A stretch of 64,000 nt of DNA from Clostridiales bacterium (GCA_022787565.1 JALFVN010000028.1:124001-188000); one strand, 5' to 3'; counted from the first letter of the stretch, positions 26,318 to 34,310 are shown. Notes: generated by a model from the letters alone, not told the origin. Program-made: numbers and translations.

Positions 26318-26420
26318 AATCTAATCCTTTCTTCGTATAGACGTTCAATACCGGAGGACGAAAGCGCGTCTCGGCAGCGGACCGCCTTATTCGGCGCGGA
26401 CACAATATCCGCACAAGCTG
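26318..26420 (-). promoter_or_regulatory. Structured 5' leader of rplS
   Basis: Between the promoter and the rplS start lie about 100 transcribed bases. They hold GCGGA/TCCGC (loop TATTGTG), GCCG/CGGC-type pairing around AATAA, and a third stem near GACGCGCTTTCGTC. Leaders of L19 genes are known autoregulatory RNAs in some Firmicutes. Whether this is homologous could not be judged by eye. Confidence 0.4.
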
Positions 26421-26424
26421 AGAT

Positions 26425-26453
26425 ATAATACCACAACTTTCAGTACAATGCAA
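26425..26453 (-). promoter_or_regulatory. Promoter of rplS
   Basis: On the minus strand: TTGCAT (26453-26448), a 17-bp spacer and TATTAT (26430-26425). Confidence 0.75.
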
Positions 26454-26460
26454 GCCTTTT

Positions 26461-27120
26461 TTACCGAAAAACTTCCCCGTTTTTATCCAGGGTCTCCAGT
26501 CTTGTAAACCGGGCAAAATCCGGGGCCAGTTCAGGCTTTTTCTGCCGCAGGGCGTCTGCCAGCAGTTCGGGATTCAGCGTAGGCTCCTGGGCGGAGATCA
26601 CCGCCGAGACCTTTACCCCGCCCTCGCAGGCGGCAAAGGCGATACGGCTGATGGCCGGGCGGATATCCGTCTCCCCCATGCCCCGCTTGGTCTTTTTGGA
26701 AATAACGATCTCCTCCGCGGCGAAAAAGCCGGCAAGTTCGTCCGCCATCTTCTCCGCGTCCCGCTCATCGTATTCAAAAAGGCCCTCGATCTCCAGCCAC
26801 TTGATCTCCGCAGGCTTTCTTTTGGGCTCATAGGCTTCCAGCACCGTTATCCCCTCGGGCATCACAGCGGAGAGCTTTTCGGGAAGGGCGGAAAGATCAT
26901 TCTCCCCGTTCAGTTTGAAATCCATGATCTCGCAGAGGCTGGCCGCGCCAACGGACAGAGGCTGGGCGATGGAGATCTGGGGATGGGGATTGAAGCCCTC
27001 GGAATATTTCAGCGCATAGCCCGCCCGGGAAAAGGCCCGCTGCATGGTGTGCATCAGGTCCAGGTGGGAGATATACACGGCTCTGCCGGTTTTGGTGAAA
27101 CGCAGTCTCAGCTTATCCAT
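26461..27120 (-). CDS. TIGR03936 / DUF2344 radical-SAM-associated protein
   Basis: 219 residues, without a Cys cluster. The N-terminal signature LRLRFTKTGRAVYISHLDLM and YSEGFNPHPQISIAQPLSVG define the DUF2344 family, which is found fused to or next to TIGR03960 radical SAM proteins, as here with an eight-base overlap. The function is unknown. The domain resembles RNA-modifying partner domains, and the pair often accompanies ribosomal or RNase G genes, here rplS, so an RNA substrate is a reasonable guess. Confidence 0.88.
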   Translation of the reverse strand: MDKLRLRFTKTGRAVYISHLDLMHTMQRAFSRAGYALKYSEGFNPHPQISIAQPLSVGAASLCEIMDFKLNGENDLSALPEKLSAVMPEGITVLEAYEPKRKPAEIKWLEIEGLFEYDERDAEKMADELAGFFAAEEIVISKKTKRGMGETDIRPAISRIAFAACEGGVKVSAVISAQEPTLNPELLADALRQKKPELAPDFARFTRLETLDKNGEVFR

Positions 27121-28948
27121 CGCAGCGTACCTCCTTCAAAAGCCTTGCCGCGCCGCAGGCGGAGCATTGCTTCCGGCAGTCCGGCGACAGGGTGGATTCA
27201 TAGCAGCGCTGCCGCTCCCGCAGCAGGTGGGCCTTGCGCACCCCCACGTCGATCACGTCCCAGGGCAGCAGCTCGTCGGTGGAAAAAGGCCGGTTGGCAT
27301 AGAAAGCCGGGTCCACACCGCAGTTTTCAAAGGCCGACATCCAGCGGTCAAAGGAGAAGTAGTCCGTCCAGGCGTCCAGTCTTCCGCCGCTGCGCCAGAC
27401 CTGCTCGATCACATCGGCCACCCGGCGGTCGCCTCTGGACAGGGCGGCCTCGATCAGGCTGGTCTCCGCGTCGTGCCAGTTGTAGGTAACGTTTCTTGCC
27501 GTCAGGCTGGCGCGGAGCAGGTTCACCCGGCGGAGATATTCCTCAATGCTGATCTGCCCTTCCCACTGGAAGGGGCTGTGGGGCTTGGGGATAAAGCAGG
27601 AGGTGGAGATGGTGATCTTCACGCCCCGGTTTTTGTTCTTGGCGTACTGCCGCCAGCAGTACAGCACCTGATTGGCCATCTCGGCAATGCCGATGATGTC
27701 CTCGTCCGTCTCCGTAGGCAGGCCAAGCATGTAATAGAGCTTTACGCTGTTCCAGCCGCCCTCAAAGGCGATACGGCAGGTATTCAGCAGGTCCTCCTCG
27801 GTGACGTTTTTGTTGATGGCGTCCCGCAGGCGCTGGCTTCCGCCCTCCACGGCGAAGGTCAGGCCGCTTTTTCTCACCTTTTGCAGCTTTTCCATGATCT
27901 CCATGGAGAAGTTGTCCGCCCGCAGGGAGGGCAGGGACAGGCCGATGCTTCTGCCCTCGCAGTAGTCCAGAAGGCCGTCGCAGAGCTCCGGCAGATGGCG
28001 GTAGTCGCTGGTGCTGAGAGAGAGGAGCGTCACGTCCTCGTGCCCGGTGTTTTTCAGGGTCTCGATCCCCTGACGGATCAGGGTCTCCGGCTTTTTGGCG
28101 CGGATGGGACGATACACATGGCCCGCCTGGCAGAAGCGGCAGCCCCGGACGCAGCCCCGGAACAGCTCCAGATTCACCCGGTCGTGGACCACCTCGGTGG
28201 AGGGGACGATGGGCTTTGTGGGAAAAGGCGCGGCGTCAAAGTTTTCCACAATGCGCTTTGTCACCCTCTCCGGCGCGCCATCCTTGGGCGTGACGGAGGC
28301 CAGGGTGCCGTCCTCATGATAGACAACATCGTAGAGAGAGGGCACATAAACGCCGCCGATCCGGGCCGCTTTTGTGAGGAAGTCGTGCTTTGACCAGCCC
28401 TCCAGCTTGGCCTGGTGCAGCAGAGCAAGCAGCTCGTTGTTCATCTCCTCCCCCTCGCCGATGACGAACAGATCCATAAAGGCCGCCATGGGCTCCGGGT
28501 TTACGCAGGCGGTGCCGCCGGCAAACACCAGGGGCAGAAGATCGGGCCGGTCGGCGCTTCGCAGGGGGATGCCGGACATGTCCAGCATGTCCAGTACGGT
28601 GGTATAGGCCATCTCATAGCCGATGGAGAAGGCCACGGCGTCAAACTCGCCCACGCTGTCGCCGCTCTCCAGGGCATAGAGCGGAAGATTTGCCTTCTTC
28701 ATCTCCTCGTACATATCCCCCCAGGGGGCAAACACCCGCTCGCACCACACATAGTCCAGGCTGTTCATGGTGTGATACAGGATGCTCATGCCCAGGTTGG
28801 ACATGCCGATCTCGTAGGTATCGGGGAAGCAGAAGGCCAGACGGAGGTCCACCTTCGTCTTCTCCTTGATGATCTGGTTATATTCGCCGCCGGTATACCG
28901 GGCGGGCTTTTGCACTCTGGGCAGGATGCGTTCAAGTCTTTTATCCAT
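27113..28948 (-). CDS. TIGR03960 family B12-binding-domain radical SAM protein
   Basis: 611 residues. The N-terminal part (about 30-190) resembles a cobalamin-binding domain (CFPDTYEIGMSNLGM). The radical SAM cysteines are C-x3-C-x2-C in FRGCVRGCRFCQAGHVYRPI, which binds a 4Fe-4S cluster and SAM. A C-terminal cysteine cluster (SPDCRKQCSACGAARL) may bind another cluster or zinc. The reaction is unknown; related B12 radical SAM enzymes methylate or methylthiolate. It is translationally coupled to its DUF2344 partner. Confidence 0.9.
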   Translation of the reverse strand: MDKRLERILPRVQKPARYTGGEYNQIIKEKTKVDLRLAFCFPDTYEIGMSNLGMSILYHTMNSLDYVWCERVFAPWGDMYEEMKKANLPLYALESGDSVGEFDAVAFSIGYEMAYTTVLDMLDMSGIPLRSADRPDLLPLVFAGGTACVNPEPMAAFMDLFVIGEGEEMNNELLALLHQAKLEGWSKHDFLTKAARIGGVYVPSLYDVVYHEDGTLASVTPKDGAPERVTKRIVENFDAAPFPTKPIVPSTEVVHDRVNLELFRGCVRGCRFCQAGHVYRPIRAKKPETLIRQGIETLKNTGHEDVTLLSLSTSDYRHLPELCDGLLDYCEGRSIGLSLPSLRADNFSMEIMEKLQKVRKSGLTFAVEGGSQRLRDAINKNVTEEDLLNTCRIAFEGGWNSVKLYYMLGLPTETDEDIIGIAEMANQVLYCWRQYAKNKNRGVKITISTSCFIPKPHSPFQWEGQISIEEYLRRVNLLRASLTARNVTYNWHDAETSLIEAALSRGDRRVADVIEQVWRSGGRLDAWTDYFSFDRWMSAFENCGVDPAFYANRPFSTDELLPWDVIDVGVRKAHLLRERQRCYESTLSPDCRKQCSACGAARLLKEVRCDG

Positions 28949-28981
28949 AGTAAGCTCCGAAATTTTTTTATTCGGGATATT

Positions 28982-29587
28982 TTACAATATTTCTTTCCGT
29001 TTTACAATACCTTCTCCCTCCGGCTGGGCAAGAAGAAGCCAGACCGCTGCCGCGGCCAGCCCCGCGCCCATGCCCTGCCACATCAGCAGCAGGCCCAGAG
29101 CCAGTGCCGCCGTGCCGATGGCAAGGCCCAGTTCCCGGCAGAGCCGCTCTCCCCTTCCGCAGCTCATCAGGCTGCAGGCCAGGCGGGAGAAGATGCGCCC
29201 GCCATCCAGAGGCAGCACCGGCAGCAGATTGAACAGAGACAGAAGCAGACTGATCCCGGCGGACAGAGCCGCCGTTTCACTGCCGGAGAGTTTTGCCCAC
29301 CGGGAGGCGGCAAAGGCGTAGGCAAGCCCGGCCAGGGGCCCTGCCGCCGCGGCGAAAACATGCCCCGCCGTGCCGCAAAAGCCGCTGTATTCGATGCACA
29401 GGCCCTTCATCTCCGCCCGAAAGCTCCGGATCCGCAGCCCGGCAAGGCGCAGGGCCAGCACATGTCCCAGCTCGTGGGCCGCCACGGGCAGGGCGATGGC
29501 CCAGAGGGTGGCTGTATCCAGGAAGAAAAACAGCAGCGCGGCGGCAAGCACGGCCCCGGCGCTGATATGAAAGCGGCTTCTGCTCAT
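28982..29587 (-). CDS. spoIVFB: SpoIVFB-like site-2 protease (M50)
   Basis: 201 residues with about six membrane helices. The zinc motif HELGH is in LPVAAHELGHVLALRLAGL and the second site is LLPVLPLDGGRIF. In Bacillus SpoIVFB cleaves pro-sigma-K in the mother cell. ATG 29587 overlaps the upstream stop as ATGA, so it is coupled to the M23 gene, exactly the spoIVFA-spoIVFB layout. A CBS domain present in some homologues is absent. The pairing makes a sporulation role likely, but the substrate is inferred. Confidence 0.8.
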   Translation of the reverse strand: MSRSRFHISAGAVLAAALLFFFLDTATLWAIALPVAAHELGHVLALRLAGLRIRSFRAEMKGLCIEYSGFCGTAGHVFAAAAGPLAGLAYAFAASRWAKLSGSETAALSAGISLLLSLFNLLPVLPLDGGRIFSRLACSLMSCGRGERLCRELGLAIGTAALALGLLLMWQGMGAGLAAAAVWLLLAQPEGEGIVKRKEIL

Positions 29588-30360
29588 AGGTAATACTCCG
29601 GGTTGAGATAAATATCGCTGCAAAGCAGCTCAAAATGCAGATGGGGCCCGGTGGCGTTTCCCGTCTGCCCCACCGTGCCGATGGTCTCTCCCCGGCGCAC
29701 CAGCTCCCCCTCCGAAACGCAGAAGCTGCTGAGATGGGCATACAGGGTAGCAAAGCCGCCCTCATGGGTCAGAATCAGGTAATTTCCGTAACCCTCGCCG
29801 GTCCCGGCGGCGTAAACATAGCCGTCGGCAAAGGCGGTCACTTCCGTCCCGCTGTCCGCCGCAAAGTCCGTGCCGTAGTGAAAGCGCAGCTCTCCGTCGA
29901 TGGGGTGAACACGATAGCCAAAGCCGGAGGACTCCATCCCGGCCACGGGGCAGCTGTAGGCGAAGGGAAGGTCCGGCATGTCCGTCCGCACATTGGCGGG
30001 GATGGCCGCCTCCGCAAACTGCGCCTGTTCCCGGAGAAAGGCCTCCTCCTCGGCGCTCATTTCCGGCTCTGCCGCCGTGGGGACCGGCGTTTCTTCCGTT
30101 TCCTGCTCCGCCGCTGCCGGTTCCCGGCCTTTTTCCTCTTCTCCCCTGTCCGTGCCCAGCGCCGCCACCAGCTTGTCGCCCCAGCCGCTTTCCGCAAGTC
30201 TCAGACCAAGGGTCTCGACCATTTCGGTATAGTCGCTGTTCTGGACGAACACGCGCCGTACCTGGGCTTTGACCGTTGAAGTGAAGTCCGGGAAAAGCAG
30301 CTTTACCGCCGTGAGAAGGAGAAACACAGCGCAGGCCCCGTAAATTTTCAGTCTTTCCAC
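29584..30360 (-). CDS. spoIVFA: M23 (LytM) family membrane protein, SpoIVFA-like
   Basis: 258 residues from a GTG start at 30360, which has GGGGGGTG just upstream. The longer ORF before it runs into the tRNA promoter region. One membrane helix (KIYGACAVFLLLTAVKLLF), an acidic Glu-rich linker (about 75-115) and a C-terminal LytM domain (about 140-258) follow. The zinc ligands look complete: FHYGTDFAADSG (H and D) and TGPHLHFEL (H-x-H). Bacillus SpoIVFA also ends in a LytM domain and holds SpoIVFB inactive. Whether this copy is catalytic or regulatory is open. Confidence 0.75.
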   Translation of the reverse strand: MERLKIYGACAVFLLLTAVKLLFPDFTSTVKAQVRRVFVQNSDYTEMVETLGLRLAESGWGDKLVAALGTDRGEEEKGREPAAAEQETEETPVPTAAEPEMSAEEEAFLREQAQFAEAAIPANVRTDMPDLPFAYSCPVAGMESSGFGYRVHPIDGELRFHYGTDFAADSGTEVTAFADGYVYAAGTGEGYGNYLILTHEGGFATLYAHLSSFCVSEGELVRRGETIGTVGQTGNATGPHLHFELLCSDIYLNPEYYL

Positions 30361-30423
30361 TGTATCACCCCCCTGCATTCCAGTATATTTCTTCCGGGAC
30401 AGGCATATGCAGGCAGATTCCTC

Positions 30424-30452
30424 TTGACAAGGAGCCGTTTGGTCATTATAAT
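30424..30452 (+). promoter_or_regulatory. Consensus promoter of tRNA-Pro
   Basis: A perfect sigma-A promoter: TTGACA (30424-30429), 17 bp, TATAAT (30447-30452), ending 13 bases before the tRNA. Confidence 0.93.
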
Positions 30453-30465
30453 GTAAAGGCTGTAT

Positions 30466-30541
30466 CGGGGTGTAGCGCAGCTGGTAGCGCGCATGGTTCG
30501 GGACCATGAGGCCGCGAGTTCAAGTCTCGCCACTCCGACCA
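30466..30541 (+). tRNA. tRNA-Pro (anticodon CGG)
   Basis: 76 bases folding as a cloverleaf. The acceptor stem is CGGGGTG with CACTCCG (one G-U pair), the D-arm contains AGCGCAGCTGGTAGCGC, the anticodon arm is CATGG-TTCGGGA-CCATG, and the T-arm is GCGAG-TTCAAGT-CTCGC. The anticodon CGG reads CCG proline codons. The discriminator base is A and CCA is encoded (30539-30541). It has a consensus promoter and an immediate terminator. Confidence 0.96.
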
Positions 30542-30542
30542 T

Positions 30543-30600
30543 AACTGGACACCGATTTTGATACATTGGTTATCATTGTGGGTGTCCAGTTTTTTCTTTT
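30543..30600 (+). terminator. Terminator after tRNA-Pro; first copy of a 47-bp repeat
   Basis: ACTGGACACC (30544-30553) pairs with GGTGTCCAGT (30581-30590), followed by a strong T-run. The 47 bases 30544-30590 resemble 32694-32740 in sequence, length and orientation (see the repeat entry there). Confidence 0.85.
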
Positions 30601-30743
30601 TTGTAGAATTATGAAAATGTAAAATGGCTCGACTAATCGGGGTTTGTTTACTTCACAAATCAACACAATCCGCCCACAGTGTTGTTCAGTTTGCTGTTTT
30701 TCTTCGATATAATAAGACCATCAACTGAAGGAGGCAACAAGCC

Positions 30744-31097
30744 ATGAACACAGATAAAATCTACGCAGAACAACTTGCAAACGAATACGCGCCCAAGGAC
30801 ACCTCAAAGGTAATTGCCCTGCGGAAACTGGACGCAAGAGCCAAGCTCCCTGCGACTGTTTTCACTTACAGCTTCGGCATTATTTCCGCCCTCGTTCTGG
30901 GCACCGGAATGTGCCTCGCCATGGGGCAGATCGGAAGCGGTACCACCGGCAGCTTCGTGCTGGGCATTGTGATCGGCATGATCGGCATGATCGGCATGGG
31001 TGTGAACTACCCAGTCTACAGGCGCATTCTTGAGAACGGCAAGAAGAAGTACGCCTTTGAGATTATGGAGCTAGCCAAAGAGATCAGCGAGAATTAA
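30744..31097 (+). CDS. Small two-helix membrane protein, function unknown
   Basis: 117 residues. A soluble N-terminal stretch of about 33 residues (YAEQLANEYAPKDTSKVIAL) precedes two membrane helices (about 38-60 and 68-88; the second contains the glycine-rich GIVIGMIGMIGMGV) and a basic C-terminus. I recognise similar clostridial proteins, often loosely labelled in databases, but no established function. AAGGAGG lies nine bases before the ATG and TATAAT is at 30708-30713. It is the first gene of a tight three-gene unit ending in a TetR regulator. Confidence 0.75.
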   Translation: MNTDKIYAEQLANEYAPKDTSKVIALRKLDARAKLPATVFTYSFGIISALVLGTGMCLAMGQIGSGTTGSFVLGIVIGMIGMIGMGVNYPVYRRILENGKKKYAFEIMELAKEISEN

Positions 31098-31100
31098 GTT

Positions 31101-31985
31101 GTGAAGAGGGCATGGACTCTTCTGGAAAGGCTCCTGCATCCGCCGAAATGGGTGCTGCTTACTTTGCCACCCATCGTGTTTGCAGCACTGATCTATGTAC
31201 TTCGCAAAGGAAAAAACAGTATGCCGGCATACATGATCTACTGTATGTCGGCGTATTGCCTGACAATTTGGGTGCTGCCGCTGCCACGAATGTTCCGAAA
31301 AGCCAAAGCAAACATCATGCACTGGCTGACCGGCATGGCGTTTGGAAGAAATTATATAGGCGACCTTGTCTTTCGTGGGAGCGTCGGCCTTTACTCAGGC
31401 ATGGCAACCAACTTTTTCTATGTAGTGTTCCGCATATTTGTCGGCATCCGCTACGCTTCGGTATGGTTTCTCACAATTGCGATTTACTATTTGCTGCTTG
31501 CCATCATGCGACTGTCGCTGATTCTAAGCTACCGAAACCGAAATATGAAATCAGAACTGCGCTGCTACCGCCGAACGGCATGGCTGCTGTTTCTTCTGAA
31601 TATCCCCATGGGTGGTATGATCGTACTCATGGTACTGACGGATTCCGGGTATTCCTATCCGGGGTATGTGATCTATCTGTCAGCCCTGTATACCTTTTAC
31701 ACGATTATTCTGGCTATCGTAAATCTTGTGAAATTCCGGAAGCTCGGCAGTCCGATTTTGTCGGCGGCAAAGGTTCTTAATTTTGTTGCCGCGCTGATGT
31801 CGATGCTCGGTTTGCAAACGGCGATGATCTCACAGTTCTCAACCGAGGGGGAGAACTTTCGCAGATTGATGAACGCCATTACCGGAGGCGGCGTGTGGTT
31901 TTCCGTGATACTGATCGCCGTGTATATGCTGCTGCACAGCAGAAAAATGAAAGAGGTGAAGTCCTGTGAACCGCTCGGAAAGTAA
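31101..31985 (+). CDS. Polytopic membrane protein, function unknown
   Basis: 294 residues with about seven or eight membrane helices, for example WVLLTLPPIVFAALIYVL, VWFLTIAIYYLLLAIM and GVWFSVILIAVYMLLHS. Charged loops are few and no transporter motif was recognised. The GTG start at 31101 lies three bases after the previous stop with only a weak site, so it is probably translated by coupling. Its final 20 bases overlap the TetR gene. A TetR-controlled membrane cassette could be an efflux or stress system, but that is inference from context only. Confidence 0.7.
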   Translation: MKRAWTLLERLLHPPKWVLLTLPPIVFAALIYVLRKGKNSMPAYMIYCMSAYCLTIWVLPLPRMFRKAKANIMHWLTGMAFGRNYIGDLVFRGSVGLYSGMATNFFYVVFRIFVGIRYASVWFLTIAIYYLLLAIMRLSLILSYRNRNMKSELRCYRRTAWLLFLLNIPMGGMIVLMVLTDSGYSYPGYVIYLSALYTFYTIILAIVNLVKFRKLGSPILSAAKVLNFVAALMSMLGLQTAMISQFSTEGENFRRLMNAITGGGVWFSVILIAVYMLLHSRKMKEVKSCEPLGK

Positions 31986-32553
31986 ATATTTTGCCACCGC
32001 TGCCCGTATGGACGAGGCATTTTTGGAGCTTCTGGAAAAGAAGGACTTTGCCTATATTACGGTGAAGGAGATCTGCGAAAAGGCAGGCGTCAACCGTTCT
32101 ACCTTCTATCTTCACTATGAAACAGTGAATGATCTTCTGACGGAGAGTGCCCGGTATGTCATCGACAAACTCATTGCGAACATGCCGCAGGATACCGCAG
32201 ATTTCTTTGAAAAGCTGCAAACCCGTCCTCTGGAGGAATTGCACCTGATTACGCCGGAATACTTGAGGCCGTACTTGAATTTCATCAAAGAACACCGCCG
32301 TATCTTTCGCACTGCGGTTAATCATTCATCCGTCCTAGGGATGGATGACGCTTACCTTGCACTGAATCGCCATGTATTCAAGCCGATTCTGGATCGTTTT
32401 TACATTCCGCCGTCCAAGCAGCAATACATCATGCTATTCTATATCAACGGTCTCATGGGAATCATCAATGAATGGCTGAAGGAGGACTGCAAGGATTCCG
32501 TCGAACACATCATTTCTGTGATGCAGATTTGCATTCCTCATCACCAGCCATGA
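31966..32553 (+). CDS. TetR/AcrR family transcriptional regulator
   Basis: 195 residues. The N-terminal helix-turn-helix is clear: ITVKEICEKAGVNRSTFYLH, preceded by FLELLEKKDFAY. The C-terminal ligand-binding domain (about 60-190) is of the TetR_C type seen with small clostridial regulators (IFRTAVNHSSVLG, MLFYINGLMGIINEWL). The GTG start at 31966 follows AGAGGTGA and overlaps the membrane gene. It probably represses its own operon beginning at 30744. The inducer is unknown. Confidence 0.85.
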   Translation: MNRSESKYFATAARMDEAFLELLEKKDFAYITVKEICEKAGVNRSTFYLHYETVNDLLTESARYVIDKLIANMPQDTADFFEKLQTRPLEELHLITPEYLRPYLNFIKEHRRIFRTAVNHSSVLGMDDAYLALNRHVFKPILDRFYIPPSKQQYIMLFYINGLMGIINEWLKEDCKDSVEHIISVMQICIPHHQP

Positions 32554-32693
32554 GAAGCACAGCAATAAATTGAAGTTTATTCATGATTTTCATTAAGATA
32601 TAAGGGTGTGCACCTTTTATCAATTCCTCGAACCTTTTAACGAAAGGTCGGCAGGGTGTGCATTTGGTATGAAAATTAGTCTTTACTTACATC

Positions 32694-32750
32694 ACTGGAC
32701 ACCTATTTTGATACCATTGGTATCGAAGCAGGTGTCCTGTTTCTTTTTAT
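32694..32750 (+). repeat. Second copy of the 47-bp terminator-like repeat, ending the membrane/TetR cassette
   Basis: ACTGGACACC (32694-32703) pairs with GGTGTCCTGT (32731-32740), followed by TTCTTTTTATT. It shares the opening ACTGGACACC, then ATTTTGATAC, an ATTGGT core and GGTGTCC with 30544-30590, and has the same 47-base length. Inside it GATACCATTGGTATC is a perfect palindrome. The two copies bracket exactly the three-gene cassette. Confidence 0.7.
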
Positions 32751-32791
32751 TAAGCTTTGATTTGTAGCGGTTTTTCCATACTATTTAACGA

Positions 32792-32844
32792 AACCAGGCT
32801 CAGTGGGGATGGCTGATCACTACCACAGAGCCTGGTTCTGTTTT
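32792..32844. terminator. Strong hairpin, probable bidirectional terminator
   Basis: AACCAGGCTC (32792-32801) and GAGCCTGGTT (32828-32837), then CTGTTTTGTC. It stands in the 583-bp stretch 32554-33136, which otherwise holds two GGTGTGCA-type short repeats (near 32607 and 32655) and one doubtful small ORF. Confidence 0.6.
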
Positions 32845-32862
32845 GTCGGGCACATCTTTTAA

Positions 32863-33051
32863 TTATTCCTGGTATCCTGTGTCCATTTTGATATTGGGTT
32901 GTCCATCTTTGAAATAATTACAAAACGTCCACAGCGCAGTTAAAATACGCCGTACCTTCTTGTAAGGGGAGAATTTCGGCAGAACGTAAGGATCAATTTC
33001 CAGAATCGTGGCAATGTTGAATAAAACGTCTATGTAAACGGCTCTTGCCAT
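32863..33051 (-). pseudogene. Possible remnant of an XRE-type helix-turn-helix protein
   Basis: A 62-residue reading frame from ATG 33051, preceded by AAGGAAAA. The segment VLFNIATILEIDPYVL resembles the last helix of XRE-family regulators, where LFNIA-x-x-LE-x-DP-x-x-L is common, but the preceding recognition helices are missing. The rest has no recognisable content. It overlaps no other gene and lies between a terminator and the promoter of the LuxR-type gene. It could equally be a small unrelated gene or chance. Confidence 0.3.
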
Positions 33052-33063
33052 AATGACTTTTCC

Positions 33064-33092
33064 TTGTAAACACAAATCAGTTGTGCTATGAT
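33064..33092 (+). promoter_or_regulatory. Promoter of the membrane LuxR-type regulator
   Basis: TTGTAA (33064-33069), a 17-bp spacer and TATGAT (33087-33092), 44 bases ahead of the GTG start. Confidence 0.65.
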
Positions 33093-33136
33093 GAAAACCA
33101 ATTGAGCGTTTACAGATCGGGAAGGGGGGGATCAGA

Positions 33137-34174
33137 GTGGACATAAAAACCGGAAATATGGCGCTTATGTATGGAGCGGTTGCAGTAATGTCTGTGCTGC
33201 TGCTCGTCTGTTACCTCCTGTGGGAGAAGAAAAAAGAGAGACGGTTTATTCTTCTGTTTGCCTGTGTGGCAACGGCAAATGCGGGTTATTTCATGCAGGC
33301 AATCTCCCATACGCTGTCCGGTGCCATGATGGCAAACAGGATATCCTATCTTGGCGCAGCCTATTCCATGTTGGTAATGCTGCTGATCATCATGGATGTC
33401 TGCCAGATTCCCAGACGGAAGTGGTTGGGCAGGCTCCTGTTCGGAATCAGTACAGCGGCATTCCTGCTGGCAGCAAGCGGCGATTTATTTGGCCTTTACT
33501 ACGAGGCGGTGGCCATTGAAACAGTCAACAGAATGACCAGATTGGTAAAAGATTACGGCCCGTTGCATATTCTGTACCCTGTGTATCTGCTGTCTTATTT
33601 TGTAATAATGGTCGCTGTCATTCTCCAGTCAGCGAAAAGGGGAAAGCTTGCCTCACCCAAATATGCGACATTTCTGGTGGCAGTTGCCCTCTGCAATTTG
33701 ATGGTGTGGACAGTGGAACAGTTTATCGATGTGGACTTTGAGTTCCTGTCTGTATCCTATATTGTTACGGAAGTGATGCTGCTTCTGATCTACAGTTTGC
33801 TCCGGGACTACGGTATTGTCCAGCCCGGCGGTACATTGATCAGCGTGCAGATGCTGACCCAGCTGAATACCCAGAGAATCACTCCCGGCACTCTTCCACC
33901 CGGCATAGAAGATCTGTTCCAGACCTTTGCAGAAAAAGTTAAAACGCTCTCTTCTGCGGAGCGGCGGATTTTGAATTATCACATCGAAGGCTACGAAACA
34001 GCAGACATTCCTGATCTGGCCTTTATCAGCATTCATACCGTGAAAAAGCACAACCGCAGCATCTACCAGAAGCTGGAGGTTGCCTCCCGTGATGAGCTGA
34101 TGCTCTACATCGAACTGTTCCGGTGCTGCGGCAGACTGGATGAGCTGACCGCGCAGGAAACAGTAACTGAATAA
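33137..34174 (+). CDS. Membrane-tethered LuxR-type regulator with a 7TM sensor domain
   Basis: 345 residues. Seven membrane helices fill about residues 8-225 (MALMYGAVAVMSVLLLVCYL through IVTEVMLLLIYSLL), resembling the 7TM region found at the N-terminus of some histidine kinases. The C-terminal 65 residues form a LuxR/FixJ DNA-binding domain (TLSSAERRILNYHIEGYETA, then ISIHTVKKHNRSIYQKL). No kinase or receiver domain is present, so signal and transcription output sit in one protein. The GTG start follows AAGGGGGGG. The nearest downstream genes (34344-36899) are candidate targets, but that is inference. Confidence 0.82.
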   Translation: MDIKTGNMALMYGAVAVMSVLLLVCYLLWEKKKERRFILLFACVATANAGYFMQAISHTLSGAMMANRISYLGAAYSMLVMLLIIMDVCQIPRRKWLGRLLFGISTAAFLLAASGDLFGLYYEAVAIETVNRMTRLVKDYGPLHILYPVYLLSYFVIMVAVILQSAKRGKLASPKYATFLVAVALCNLMVWTVEQFIDVDFEFLSVSYIVTEVMLLLIYSLLRDYGIVQPGGTLISVQMLTQLNTQRITPGTLPPGIEDLFQTFAEKVKTLSSAERRILNYHIEGYETADIPDLAFISIHTVKKHNRSIYQKLEVASRDELMLYIELFRCCGRLDELTAQETVTE

Positions 34175-34187
34175 TGTTCTTGTCAGG

Positions 34188-34274
34188 GTGCACAAAGGAA
34201 AACCGATCCGTTTGTGCACACTGAAGGTATTCTGAGGATACTTTTTGGTTTTTGGCCGAAAGAGTATCCTCAGA
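34188..34274 (+). terminator. Two consecutive stem-loops after the LuxR-type gene
   Basis: GTGCACAAA (34188-34196) with TTTGTGCAC (34211-34219), then TCTGAGGATACT (34231-34242) with AGTATCCTCAGA (34263-34274), a perfect 12-bp stem. No long T-run follows either stem, so termination is likely but not certain. Confidence 0.55.
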
Positions 34275-34288
34275 GCCATTTTACGTGG

Positions 34289-34310
34289 TTCATTTTATAT
34301 ATAAAATGAA
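34289..34310. promoter_or_regulatory. Perfect 22-bp AT-rich palindrome, candidate operator
   Basis: TTCATTTTATA followed directly by its exact complement TATAAAATGAA, 33 bases before the TTG start at 34344. A symmetric site of this size fits binding by a dimeric regulator, possibly the LuxR-type protein encoded just upstream. Confidence 0.45.

Noticed and set aside
30744-32553. Antiphage defence cassette beside tRNA-Pro
   Set aside because: The products are two membrane proteins and a TetR regulator. No nuclease, NTPase, toxin or nucleotide-signalling domain is visible.
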